From: Tanypteryx hageni
Taxonomy: Eukaryota; Arthropoda; Insecta; Odonata; Petaluridae
Reading direction: 5' to 3'
NCBI GenBank assembly: GCA_028673005.1
Contig: CM054116.1
Location: forward strand, 74,103,315 to 74,167,314
DNA: 64,000 nucleotides
In this document: positions 46,930 through 58,736 of the stretch, one piece after another
Position numbering within the stretch: the stretch's first letter is position 1
Layout: the number at the start of each line of letters is the position of its first letter
Notes under the pieces: generated by a model
Databases searched by the model: none
Seen by the model: only the letters and a program-made list of their open reading frames with translations
Told to the model about the DNA's origin: nothing
Position numbers and translations under genes: made by a program

Positions 46930-47570
46930 TGAAAGGAAAGATAAAATTTGCCTCTTTCTCGAAATTCCTTTCTCGCCTTCTTAGTTTTCTCCTTCTCATT
47001 CTCCTCATCGGAAGGTCGCCCGATTCGCCTCATTCCTCTCTTAATCTCTCCCCCTCGCAGTTCCTCCGAAATTTTCTCTATTTTTCCCGTCTCCTACCAT
47101 CCAATCCTTATTTCTATGACCCTCAATCTTGCTTTCTTCCCTCAGCTGTTTCTCCCCCCTCCCATGTCTCCTTTCTCGTTCTTACGGAGTACCCTGCCGT
47201 GCCCCTGCGTGTGCCACCAACCCTATCGCCCTTTTCCATAGTTTCAAGTTTTTGCGACCGTTTCAATATCCCCAGGTCCGACATGAATTTATCGCTCATT
47301 GTTGAGCTAGCCGCGGAGCCTCTCATTTTTCCTCCTCGCTCGCTCCACGTTCTGGGAACGGTAGGTAGTTTTTGCGTTAACGCTGGGGTAGTCTGCCCCC
47401 CTTTCCTTTCCGTCTCCCTGCTTCCTTCTATTCCCTGCGTAGCTTTCTCGAAACTTCTCTAAAAATGCGTTCCTTCCTCTCTCTCTCTCTCCCTCCCTAA
47501 CCGTTCCTATATAAATGCATGAACCTATCCTTCACTCCTCTCCCGTCCTTCCCATTTTACTCCTCTCATG
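46930..47570. repeat. Polypyrimidine low-complexity island
   Basis: About 640 bp dominated by C and T on the plus strand, including a ctctctctctct run near 47480. It explains the 177-codon plus frame starting at 46929. Confidence 0.7.
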
Positions 47571-49739
47571 TCTCTTCATCCAGTTTTCTTTCTTTATTCC
47601 TGATCCTTCTCTTGAACGGAACGGCTCGTATTTTTTCCACATTCTCCCCGTTTTCTTTCCCTTTTTTAAACGCAGTTAAATGAAATAATATAGAGTGAGA
47701 GGTAACGTATAAAATGAAGAAGCAAGTTGTGCAATTGAATCGAATGATTGATTCGGGCAAAACCAGTATTGGTAAAACGGTTGGGTGAACCATTTGCGAA
47801 TTCGCCCATATTGCTCAGTCTAATTACGAAGTAGCTATCTTATGCTGTAGTTTGCCTATCTTTGATTTCAGTTATTTCCGTTTTTACCTCTATAAGTTAT
47901 CACATCTTATCTTCCAGGAGGAATAAGGTGTTTTCATATGTAGTATTTCCAATGAAAATTGAGGTTTATTTTATCGTCTGGCAAGTTGGGGTTCAACTTC
48001 ACCAAAAATCGAGCTTAGAAAAAGCTACTGAGGCAAATGGTCAACACACCTTGATTTCTAAGGTAAACAATATTGAATACGTCGGTTTTGAAGTAGATTT
48101 TGTAAACTATATCAACCTGAACTCTTGCCTGTCGAAAACATTCTTGTCGCTGCAAATAACAATCGCACCATAAGCCTAATGTAATTTTTGATAGTAATCA
48201 GAAAAAACACTAATCATAAGCAGTCCTTATTTTCTTCGAATTTCCTTTTTGGAGTGTAGCTGAACTGATGACAGTGAGGATCGGATTATTTATTGTATTG
48301 AAAGATGGGAAGGAATTTTCTCGTGTAATTGACGATAAATGAAGGCAAGTACTTGAATAATCGAAAGGTCTCGTGGAGGAAATTGCAGTCCTATCTCTCT
48401 TTCTCTACTGCGAGATAACCTAAAAGATATTCCATCTCGAATAGTAGTGAGAAAGTTAGATGTTGAACAGATTTTTAGATTTCATATGAATATAAAGCCA
48501 AATGCAGCATTTTCCTTAAAAAGCATTGTCATGTAGGATGAATTATCTCAGTTGCTGAGAATCTGAAGGTACTATCGACAAAAGGTTCACATTTCTGACA
48601 TAGACATAATAATTTTCAAGAAAATACTTTATAGTATAAGAGATAAAGCATTTCGATAATTAATTTCGAGCGTAGCGACTGACGCTTACTTTTTGACTTT
48701 TAATCCTGCCCTGATTAATTTGAAGTCATGGGGTAGATTGACGGGTGAGTTTATCTTGGCTATCGCAAAAAAATCCATACCATTATTTTTTCACGTGGTG
48801 AGAAAAGCGCTATAATAGATGGAGCCGATAAAACGTGGGTCGGCTCGTAAATGGCGTTTTCCATTTAAATAATTTTATGTTCGAGAATTTATCACTACCC
48901 GGTATGATTTCGATGTGATTTTTCCTCAGAAATAATTTTTTCGTGTTTTAGAACATCGTATTAAGATGTCGGGCTGAGGGATAAAGTATTTATGGCACTA
49001 TTAGGTTTTTAATGTTGCCGACGAGTATAGGTTAGACAAGCTCTCAAAACTCACTAGATGTATGCCTTTATTTATATTACAAAACGGATTGTTTAATTAT
49101 CGTATATCTCTGTGACTCACCATGAAGTAAGCTTTTCGGTTCTAGGCGAATATTGAGAGAAGAGGATCTTTACTGCCACGTCTTTTAGTTTATAATTGCA
49201 TCATGTATAAAAGTGTCCCATTTTAGACCGGAGGAGTATGTTTGATTGAGGCACGCGAATGTTGTAACGGAATAACGCCACCTCATGCCTTTTATTTCTC
49301 ATTTCCGACGAAATACGCCTCAGTCGCCGTAAAGTGAACCCTTGACAATATCCGAGGCACAAGGCGTAAGCCTCTTTTTTTCGCGATGTCGACCAACTCG
49401 AGATGGAGGTGGAGGGCGAGGTGGGCCTTGTACATCGAACACGTATCGGTAGAGTAAGTCACGATTTACCGACTTAAAATCCAGGTAGTCGTATAGCAAA
49501 ATAGCGTAAAACTTCGATTTATTTCCATCGAAACGTAGATCGTGTTCGCTTACAGGATAGGCCAAAATAAAAAAGAAACGCGCCGCATGGCTGAAGTTAC
49601 CGTAGTGCGAGATATGGCGGCGCAACCGATGTTTTTAACTGCGTTTCGCCTCCTCTGTTTTCCATCAGTCATCCCCGCTTTTTTTGTCGCCTAACCCTCC
49701 AAACAAACTTTCAAATGAAGTAGATGGAAAAGCAAGCTA

Positions 49740-52430
49740 ACTTACTCTTCCTGCTCTCATCACTTCCAATTTCCTCCCTCTCACTGTCTATCCACTTCCA
49801 TCCCTTTCTGTCAACTGCCCTTTTTTCCCCTTCTCTCTGTGCCACACCTCCCGCAAAACCTTTTCTTCCAATTTTGGATCGGATCTTTTTCCTTCTTCCA
49901 TTTCCTTCTTTACTCTCGCTCGCCCTCTTCCCTCGTAGACATCCCCTTCTCTTCCAAATGAGCCCCTTAGCGGATAAATAGCAGGCGGGACGAAGTTAAA
50001 CCTTCTCATTCGCCGTGGTATCGCTTTTCATCCCGTTTCCTTTCTCTTCTCGTTTTCCTCTCTCCGCTTCAATTTCCTCTCCCCCGTAAACCTGGCCACC
50101 TCTTTTCCTCTCTTCGCCGCTCCTCCTCTCTCTCTTTCTTTCTCTCTACACTCGTCCCTTCCTATCTCGCCCTTTCTCTCACTTCTCCATACGCCACCTC
50201 CCTCGAAAACACCCGCCTCTTTTTTTTTATTCTCCATGCACTTTGATTTGTGCCTCCATAAATCAGCTTTCCCCCATCCCAAAGGCCTGCATTTCTCTCT
50301 TTCCCCTTCCACGCCCCCTTTCTCCCTTCCCTACATTTCTACTCTCTCCTTTTCCATCTTTTCCTCCCTTTCCTTCCCTCCCTGTAACCGAAGTGCCAAA
50401 ACATTCCGTTCTGTAAACATAAATACAAGCCATCGTGCACTCCTACATTCCTAATATCCAAAGTTGTAGAATCTCACTTCGCCTCACCTTTCAATCCTCT
50501 CCGCCGCTCTCTCAGGGATCTGGATTCTGGAAAACCTCGACGCTAGCTTTTCTCTCTTTCTGTCTATCCCTTTTCGGAGCCACCTCCTCTGCATTCAGTT
50601 CCTATGTGTCATTCGTTCGTTCTTATCTCTTACGCCGCTTGCTTCGGATTCATCCCTCATTCTGTCTTCCCTTCTCCCCCTCTCTCTCGACTTATCTGTT
50701 GGCATTATTTTTTTTACCTTCATCCCCGTCAGATCCGCCACCTTCTTTACAAGTCTCTTCGTGTATGCGTCTATATATGGGTGGACGTTACTCGTGTAGG
50801 TGTTTGCGGCCGTGTGTTTTGTCACTTTTTTTGAGTGGATATAAAGAGTGGTAGGTTTTTCGTGTTTACACACTCAGCCGCACGCACTCCACACATGTAC
50901 GCACATGCGCGGTTTTCTTTTAAAGTGTTTTTTTGTCTCTTCCTTTCTTTTCATTCTCTCTATTAAGTATATGGGTTTGTTCTCGCGTCCAAAAGGATTT
51001 GGCGCGCTCGGGAGAGGTATTTTTTCCCGATGTTACTCGCTGCGCGGTATGTTTTGCGTGTGTGTGACGCCCGAGGTAAAAAAGTGAGGAATTTTTGTTG
51101 GATGCAAGGGGATCGTGCTCCATTTTTCTCTCTTTCCGGGCATGCATGATGTTTTTGCCGGTGTACCTAAATCATGTCGGTTCGCGCTTTGTTCGGAATT
51201 TTATTAGGCTGGCGTATACAATGGCATCCATGGAAATAATACCGGAAAGAGATAATGGAATTTGAATTTTCAGATTGGTTTTTTCCCTCTTAACCTTTTT
51301 TGTAAAAACATTCAGAGATTGCCGGTGAAATATTTTTGTCTCTTCTGTTCCGCTTTTCCCGAGTGCGTTTCCGTGTCTCCTCCATGAATTAAAAACATTT
51401 AGTTTTAAAAATAATATTCCAACCGTAAAATTTGGTATTAATTTGAATTTCCGCATTGTATTTACTAATAATTTGTTGCCCCCTGTTTTTTTTTAGAACT
51501 CTGCATAAAAGGGCTTTGTGTCGTAAAATAAGTCTTATAATTTTTCCTATGAACGTTTAAGAGTAAATTACGATCGAGCGTCTTGTTGTTTATGAATTTT
51601 AAAAGCTAATGCCTCTCGCAATCGTTGCAGCAATTTGGGGGAATCCCCTCGCAAGGTAATTTCCTTATTCAAATTTGGAAAACACTGGAGCACCTCTTTC
51701 CGTAATTCGAGTACTTTCGAGTTTGAAAAATAACATAATTCTCCAGATTCCCAAATATCTACGCTTATTTTTTTTAGCGCGAGCGTGCTCTTGGCAGGCC
51801 CCATCCTTGCTCTCTTTTTCCCCCCAATATTTCATCCTCATTCTTCTACACCTTTTCAACGCCATTCGTTCTCAATTCCATCATGGCCGCCGCGTCGTAT
51901 TTCGGAGCCCCGTCGTCCGCTTCTCCGCCCGCCCTTCCCTTTTATTCCCTCTCATCTCTCACCCGATTCCCATTCCGCTCCCGTTTTTTCCCTCTCGTTT
52001 TCCGATCCTCTTCCCCGTTCTCCGCCCGCTTCCTCCCCTCTGCTTTCCCCGCCGCCGCCTTTTCTTATTCTTATAGCTCTTTTCCGTTTTGTTCGCAGAT
52101 TCCCGTTGTAAATTTCCTTCCCGTTCTAATTTTCCCGCGATATTCCTTTTTTCCTCTCGGATAGCAGCATTCGTCTTTTTCCTTTTCATCTTTTCCGTAA
52201 TTCTCTCGCTCTTTTGTCCTTCCTCGTTTCCCAGGACCTCGCTCTTTTCGTTTCATTAAACGCTCTCGAATTCTCAATTTCCGTTCCGAATCTCCTTCCC
52301 GAAAGGTGTCCATTATTTCTATCTCTGTGGACTTTATTCGTGTCCTCCTCACGTACTTCGCGTTCTCGGTTGTTTTATCAATCTCTCTTCAAATTGCCGC
52401 GTTTATCTCTCTCTCTCTCGTAATATTTCC
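49740..52430. repeat. Extended polypyrimidine domain, about 2.7 kb
   Basis: Plus-strand C/T excess dominates 49740-50720 and 51780-52430, with a mixed section between. It is the largest strand-asymmetric island in the window and the source of many overlapping Ser/Leu/Pro-rich frames. Confidence 0.65.
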
Positions 52431-52734
52431 ATTCGTTTTATTCCGTTCATGTTTATTTATGCGCCCATTGATCCAGAGCTCGGAATTCTCCCCGGTTCGA
52501 CCAGTGCTATATTTGCGATTTTCTTAATAAAATGCCCATCTTTTTCTCGTAATAAAATGTTCTTGGAAGTTCGGTTTTCTAAAATTAGAAAATTCTGTCA
52601 GTCCAAACCATCGAAAAGTATGAAACGCCAGCGGTACACGTCCAAATTATATGTTACATTGCATTTTCCCCACTGGAATATTTAGTCATCAAGTGGTGCT
52701 CATAAATTCCGTCTTTAATGAAATGCTTTTCAGT

Positions 52735-53005
52735 CAGTGGTTGGCAACATTTTGTAGGCGCGGGAACCTACTACTTCGCCGCACGCTCATCAAGTTTATA
52801 TATTTATACACACTTATCACTACATTTGAAATCATTATTTCGTTGGTATTACGTCTTCATCAATTTATTAGAGGAAAAGCTGTTGCCTGAAAGACTTGAC
52901 AGCCGTTCCAAATTGTAGATTTGTTTATTCAACAATTTTCACGGTACCCCTAACAAACAGCTGCGGCACAGCAGCGTACTGCGGCACCCCAATTTTTAAC
53001 CGTTG
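52735..53005. mobile_element. hAT MITE, decayed
   Basis: Left end CAGTGGTTGGCAACATTTTG. The right end read inverted is CAACGGTTAAAAATTGGGGTGCCGC, with repeated tgcggcac units just inside, a form common among hAT termini. No target duplication could be matched. Confidence 0.55.
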
Positions 53006-54055
53006 TGGAAAGGTAGGTAGATTCAAAGAATTATCAAGCTCGTCCTACGGCTAAGTCCATACTGCTGAATTAAATACATATTTGGGCGAGGTCGAAACTA
53101 GACGGTCTCTTCTTCCACCTAACCCATTGTCGATAACAAGAATGTTGCAAAAGTACTAAAGCAAAGTTAACGTAGGTTGAAACGAAAAGAGGTATATGCA
53201 TTTATTTGTAGGGAAAGATAAGAATTATTAAGTTACTATACCTTATGAAAAACTCCACTGCAAGAAAGCACCCACACAAAAACCTGCGAAACCTACTGAT
53301 AGCATTGAAAAGGAACCTGTAGAGAATTTTTTGACTTGGGCATTTTTTTCTCTCTAAATCCTTTTCCGTGGCTCCTTTATCCTCTCTTCTTTCGTATGTT
53401 TTCACGCTTTCCGCGGTGCAAATAAATCCCACTCTCTTTCTGCCGACTGCTTTAATCGCTTCATTCCCTTAAACCCCTTTCGACTTTATCCTCGCAGCTT
53501 TTCTCTCTTATGCTTAAATGTCTGATATCGCTTATGTCCGCCCTTTCGTAGTTCGCATTGTACCTATCCGTTCGCCGTATCTTTGTAGTAGCATCGCACC
53601 GAGTCATTTCGCTGAAAGGCCGACGAATACACCATCGCAAACATTTTCCAAGAGGGTTTTATTTATTTATTTATTTTTGATGAGCAACATGGAAACTGTT
53701 TTGACTCTCGTTCCAGCTAACCTGATCGATGTATGTTGATGGTTAATTAGCGTCACGCAGTTGCCCATTTAATTGGTTTCGATTTCGAAGCGCTTTTATG
53801 TTCCATGGCGTGATTGCAGTGTGGGTAAGGGCGTTGTTTGTATTACGTTTGCGTTATGTAGCGTAACTATTCCGTGTTACATTTGACCTTTAAACGATGG
53901 GAGTTTTCAGGAAATCCATTTTGTAAGATCGCTGCACCGGGAACCAGCAGTGAAAAATCATTGGAACGTAATTGATATCAAACATGCAAGAAAGGAATTT
54001 TGCGGTATGGGATTCGCATAGAGGAATGGAGAATTTTTTTATTACGCGCGTTTCA
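53006..54055. other. Non-coding upstream of the LINE
   Basis: No recognisable gene. The true 5' truncation point of the LINE lies near the end of this interval but cannot be fixed by eye. Confidence 0.5.
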
Positions 54056-55474
54056 TTTATAACTGGACCGGAGGAAATTCCCGCGCGTGTAATGAAAGAA
54101 TTAGCTGCTGAAATCGCGCCGTATTTGAAAATTATATTCGAGAAATCCATTAGAGAAGGAGTAGTTCCTAAAGATTGGAAGGTGGCACATGTTACGCCCA
54201 TCCATAAGAGTGGCGACAGAGAGAACCCCGAAAATTATAGGCCGATATCCTTAACTTCATTATCGTGCAAGATACTTGAGCACATGGTCTTTAGCTCTGT
54301 AATGCGCTATTTAGATAGTCATTCATTGCTTGGCGGATGCCAACACGGATTCCGGAGAGGTAGATCATGCGAAACGCAGCTCGGCCTGTTCGTGGACGAT
54401 TTGTTGCGATGCGGAGAGAAAAATACTCAGGTCAATGCCATATTCATTGATTTCAGGAAGGCGTTCGATAAAGTATCTCATAGGAAATTAATTGCGAAGT
54501 TAGGACAATGTGGTATCAATTCGAAAGTTGTCGGTTGGGTGAGAGACTTCCTCTCGAATAGGGAACAGATAGTTGTCATCGATGGGAAATACTCGTCCCC
54601 CGTTAAAGTTGCTTCGGGTGTTCCTCAGGGAAGTGTATTGGGCCCTCTGCTCTTCTTAATCTATGTAAATGATATGTGCTCGGTTGTTCGTAGTAAAATT
54701 AGGCTTTTCGCCGATGACACCGTTCTATATAATGAAATAAAAAATCAGGAGGACCATCAGTCTCTGTGTGAAGACTTAAGAGCCATTTCAGCGTGGTGCA
54801 AAGAATGGCAAATCGAAATTAATTATACTAAATGTGCCGCAGTCACGTTCTGGAAAAGTAAGAACAAAGATTTAGGTTTCGAATATAAAATAGATGAAAT
54901 GAGTATTCGACAAGCTGAGTATGTAAAATATTTAGGAGTAACCATTTGTCGAGATCTTTCGTGGGACATGCACATTCGTCGAGTTATAGGCGCGGCCAAC
55001 AAGAAACTGGCATTCATAGGTAGAATAGTACGGAACACTACAGAGAAAGTACGCGAAACATGCTACTTATCACTGGTAAGACCACAAGTGGAATACGCAG
55101 CGAGCATATGGGATCCGTACGAGAAGGGACACATAATTCAACTAGAAAGAGTACAGCGCAGAGCAGCCAGATTTGTAAAACAAAAGTACGAACATAAGGA
55201 AAGCGTCACCTCTTTATTGAGCGATTTGAACTGGGTATCACTGGAGGAGCGTAGATTGCACTCAAGGTTGAAACTTCTAGAGAAATATAGGTCAGAATGT
55301 CTAAAAGAGGAGGTAGTGGGAATAATTGTGGCACCGACGTATATAGGTAGAAATGATCGAGACGATAAAATACGTGAGATCGATTGTAGGACGGAACGTT
55401 ATCTAGGCTCGTTCTTTCCGAGGACAATAAGAGATCACAATAGGAAATTTCGAATTGCGTTAGACAATCTTTAG
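53972..55474 (+). CDS. LINE reverse transcriptase (jockey/CR1-like), 5'-truncated
   Basis: 500 open codons. The LINE part starts about residue 31 (GPEEIPARV). Reverse transcriptase motifs in order: DWKVAHVTPIHKSGD (68-82), NYRPISLTS (88-96), QHGFRRGRSCETQL (124-137), IDFRKAFDKV with catalytic Asp160 (159-168), SGVPQGSVLGPLLF (215-228) and FADD with catalytic Asp248-Asp249 (246-249). The C-terminal part contains YLGVTICRDLSWDMHI, RPQVEYAASIWDP and FFPRTIRDHN, typical of the jockey/CR1-like group. The endonuclease and ORF1 are absent, so the copy is 5'-truncated in the manner of LINE insertion. The remaining frame is fully open, implying a young copy. The first 30 codons are probably flanking DNA. 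Confidence 0.9.
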   Translation: MISNMQERNFAVWDSHRGMENFFITRVSFITGPEEIPARVMKELAAEIAPYLKIIFEKSIREGVVPKDWKVAHVTPIHKSGDRENPENYRPISLTSLSCKILEHMVFSSVMRYLDSHSLLGGCQHGFRRGRSCETQLGLFVDDLLRCGEKNTQVNAIFIDFRKAFDKVSHRKLIAKLGQCGINSKVVGWVRDFLSNREQIVVIDGKYSSPVKVASGVPQGSVLGPLLFLIYVNDMCSVVRSKIRLFADDTVLYNEIKNQEDHQSLCEDLRAISAWCKEWQIEINYTKCAAVTFWKSKNKDLGFEYKIDEMSIRQAEYVKYLGVTICRDLSWDMHIRRVIGAANKKLAFIGRIVRNTTEKVRETCYLSLVRPQVEYAASIWDPYEKGHIIQLERVQRRAARFVKQKYEHKESVTSLLSDLNWVSLEERRLHSRLKLLEKYRSECLKEEVVGIIVAPTYIGRNDRDDKIREIDCRTERYLGSFFPRTIRDHNRKFRIALDNL

Positions 55475-55548
55475 GTAGGATTGGTGCATTGCACCCCCTG
55501 CCACCCACCAACTTGGTGAATTGCAGGGTAACTTGTAGATGTAGATGT
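55475..55548 (+). mobile_element. LINE 3' UTR with (TGTAGA)n tail
   Basis: The short 3' UTR after the RT stop ends in gtagatgtagatgta, a short-unit tail typical of CR1/jockey-like LINEs that lack poly(A). An imperfect inverted gcaccccctgccacccacc / ttggtgaattgcaggg arrangement lies before the tail. Confidence 0.7.
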
Positions 55549-57689
55549 ATAAGAGTCGGAGCTCACTTTTTAAAATATGAATCATCAATGTTTGCGCAGC
55601 GGCAGAAGCAATTGCGTCGAGGTTGCGCAAAAGTTACTCCGAGAGTGGTCTTTTACCTTTTGTTATCTGTGATTTATTATGTGTTTATTAATAAAATTAT
55701 TTCCTCGCACGTTGGTGAATTTCCTTTATCATTAAGGATGTTTATTGTGGGGAATTTGTTTGGTAATTTTTTTTTCACCTCCCTCCGGTTGATGCGTAAA
55801 TCGTCTTGCTTTCTCCCTCCTCTTCTATATTTAATCCCATCAAACGCTAGAGCTGAATCCCTTTATTTCGACCTTAAATTTTGGGTCGTAAAAAATTATT
55901 ACGACTCCCATCGTCAAAAACGACTGTCGGCTTTTATTGGCAGGTCTCCCCCTCTCTCTCTCTCTCTCTGTCCCTTTACCCTCATCCCTTGCATTCGCTA
56001 TCTTCCAACCTCTAGCCATTAACCTCTGCTCCAGAGAAATAAAATATCACGGACGTTCTTAGGATATCTCCTTTTTCCTCTTTCTTTCTCTTTCCCCCCC
56101 CCCCCTCTATTTCCGATTATTTTTCCTGGTTTTTATTTCTTTTACGTCTCGATTTTTCTCTCTCTCTCTCTCGATATTTCTCCAGTTAATCCCTCCCGAC
56201 CATTGACTCTTCGGTTTATCCCCTTTTAGGAATTTGACGATCTGTGTTCGATCGGTCATTTTCGCAAAGGGAGAGGGATACGGAAAATTGCGAGGTATAA
56301 GGTCTTTCCCCTTTTATAATGGAAATTTCTGGATGTCGCTCAAGAATTTGAAAGGTATATACATTTGAATCGACCTTCCCGCCCCCTCTATTGTAAAACC
56401 GGGTGATTTTTTGTTTTACGCGTAATGGGTCACTATAACCCGTTTTTGAGGTATATTTCGACGAGGGTTGCTCCGGAAAATGTCAGCGGGTCATGTTAAG
56501 GGTGAGGGACGAAAATAAATTTGGCCGTCCCGATTAGGTTTTCGTCCAATTAAGAGAGGGATTTTGCGGGATAACGGAGGAATGCCACCTTTGCGTGTAA
56601 GCCTCCGTTTCGCCCTTAATAGGCGATTTCTTTATTTGTGTATGCTCGTTTTGGAAATTAGTGATTTGTTGGGCGTTCTTTGATTCAGGAACCAAATCAT
56701 CGGCACCATAAATTTTACCTAAGTCATGTTATTTTCGTAGCTAGCTTTTCCGGCATTTATTGTCGACCAGTCATAATCCATCTCACACCTTTTTACTGTG
56801 GACCTGACGCTCCGATCCATTCCAATGTAGCGAGCACTAAATTATTTTCTGTAATAACAAGCGAGCGTCGCTATACTTTTGCCAGAATAGGAATTATGAA
56901 TAAAATCGACGTCAAAGCTAATAATTGTTCTTTTATACGTTTGGAAAGACAACAAGCCAACAAACTACTGACCTAGGGAAGGTGGTTTTAAGCGTCTTAA
57001 AAGAGAACTACGGTGCCATAGACTACTTTTTTTTATAGTGTAATGTTTTTCGATTGTTGTTATCTTTGCCAAACGAGTTTTCCTAAAATTACCGAAATTC
57101 TGCTCTGCTTAGTGTTGTAGTAAGAGTGTTCCTGGGCACGATATTATTATCCTTGTCATTTCATTAAATAATTCACTCACGGTTTCCAAATGTTATACGG
57201 AACTATATTTCTAGCCTACTTTCCAGAAGGGAAATAGGCTTATAGTTTCGTTGTTGTGTCTGGCTGTCAGGCTCCCCCTCCCCCCTCCGATTAACATTTG
57301 AACCAATTGTCCGATTTTCATAAAACTTCGTGAAAATCTCTTGCTCCTGGGACCGAGCTCCCGAGGATAATTTTTGTTGCGAAGATCAATAATCCCGGAT
57401 TCGATTTCAGGAACTTTCCTACCCATTTGAATTTCATGGGCAATCTGAAATCCACCGTGCAATGTAATTTTGTCTTGCACATTAAAATATCTTATAATTG
57501 TAATATCGGAGCCAAATTTGTACTATTCTCTGAGGAAATGAATGGAGATTCTAATTTTTATCGTAGAATTTTGCCTATCGATCGTATTTCTTCTAATTTT
57601 GCGTAAATTTTGGCGCTTATGCATTTTTTATCACTCATTGCGAGAGTGTTGCCATTGCAACGACTATTTTTGGACTCGGATTCGACATA
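55549..57689. other. Non-coding with CT microsatellites
   Basis: (TC)n runs near 55950-55970 and 56158-56174, and a C-run near 56092-56104. A block at about 57210-57480 (tttgaaccaattgtccgattttc) looks like a transposon fragment but lacks termini. Confidence 0.5.
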
Positions 57690-57697
57690 GTCTAGTA

Positions 57698-58038
57698 CAG
57701 TGGTGAGCAACCCACGGCCCGCGGGCCGCATGCGGTCTCCGGGAGCGTATGATGCGGCCCGCGAACTATGATTAATAAGTAATCCGTAAAATTTAACACG
57801 CCAATTCATATAATATACATTCAACTTACGACAATAAAACACTTCAGATTGAAATGTTAGCCCTAAAACGTAATTTAATCTTGATTTTCACTGATATGAT
57901 ACCTCAGAATATCTAGTTAACGTCCGATTCAAAATTTATTCCGGCCCGCCGAAGCATTGACAACTTGCGATGCGGCCCGCCAATGAATTCGCAACCACCA
58001 ATGCGGCCCGCCATATAGAAAAGGTTGCTCACCACTGG
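57698..58038. mobile_element. hAT-type MITE, 341 bp
   Basis: CAGTGGTGAGCAACCC at the left and GGTTGCTCACCACTG at the right form near-perfect inverted termini. Octamers gtctagta (57690-57697) and gtctaata (58039-58046) are the target duplication with one mismatch. The interior has repeated gcggcccgc motifs near both ends, as in related hAT MITEs. Its inner block (tttcactgatatgatacct) is the inverted form of blocks in the 11622 and 34302 elements. Confidence 0.92.
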
Positions 58039-58654
58039 TCTAATATGTATATACATACGCGCGTTATTTTTGCCACACAAATACGCGTGATCATTTTAGT
58101 TTTCCGTTCGAATGTATTTGTAATATTTTACAACGCAAAATTATTAAATTTGAGAACAAAAACAGCAACTCATCCGCGCCGATTTTAATGCTATTAAAAT
58201 CAAAATATAAGTATTAAATAAATAATTAAGTGGAAAGTTGGCATCATAAGTTCCGTTTGAATCATCTTGTTAACATATACATACGTATATATCTGATAGA
58301 CGAAGAAAAATGGTTGTGGTGTAGGAAAGAAAATCATTGGTCATTAACACTGATATTCCCCTGCCTTGTCAGTTTAGCAGGTATAGACATGGAATAAAGC
58401 AAGGGGCGTTACGGCCTACTGTATGTTTCATGGAATTTAGTCGTATTCGCAACTACCACGGGGCATTGCCCGCCATCGTAATAGATCGAAGGCAGTTATG
58501 AAAGCATATTCAGTCATATTTCCAGCTCTTGCGCTTAAACTACGCGTTATCAGTATTGATTTATCGGACGCGGTTGATCCGTAAACGTAAAATTTACCGC
58601 GGTCCTCGTTTACGAAACTTGTATCAATAGACAGAGAGATTTCTCTTTTAGTCT

Positions 58655-58736
58655 GTTACCTTATTAAGGGTTAAATGTAAGAATAGACCTTATGGTCTAA
58701 ATTTCGCCCGAATAAAGATGATTATCTATCTATCTT
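58655..58736 (+). mobile_element. LINE 3' terminal fragment with (TATC)n tail
   Basis: The sequence taagaatagaccttatggtc, then cgcccgaataaagatgatta, ends in tatctatctatc. Microsatellite tails after a gaataaagatgatta stretch are characteristic of some insect RTE/CR1-like LINE ends. No RT sequence is adjacent, so only the 3' tip inserted. Confidence 0.55.

Larger units (their letters stand above)
44220..52734. other. 8.5-kb non-coding stretch with large CT-rich islands
   Basis: No recognisable gene. CT-rich islands at about 46930-47570, 49740-50720 and 51780-52430. A 101-codon minus frame at 49320-49625 has balanced composition but no known domain, and I do not call it a gene. Confidence 0.5.

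Noticed and set aside
46929..47462. 177-codon plus-strand frame beginning with a hydrophobic stretch
   Set aside because: The Leu/Ser/Pro content follows from the CT-rich island. Overlapping frames are equally open and no domain is visible.
49200..49225. tataaaag TATA-like sequence
   Set aside because: Isolated match in AT-rich DNA with no supported gene downstream.
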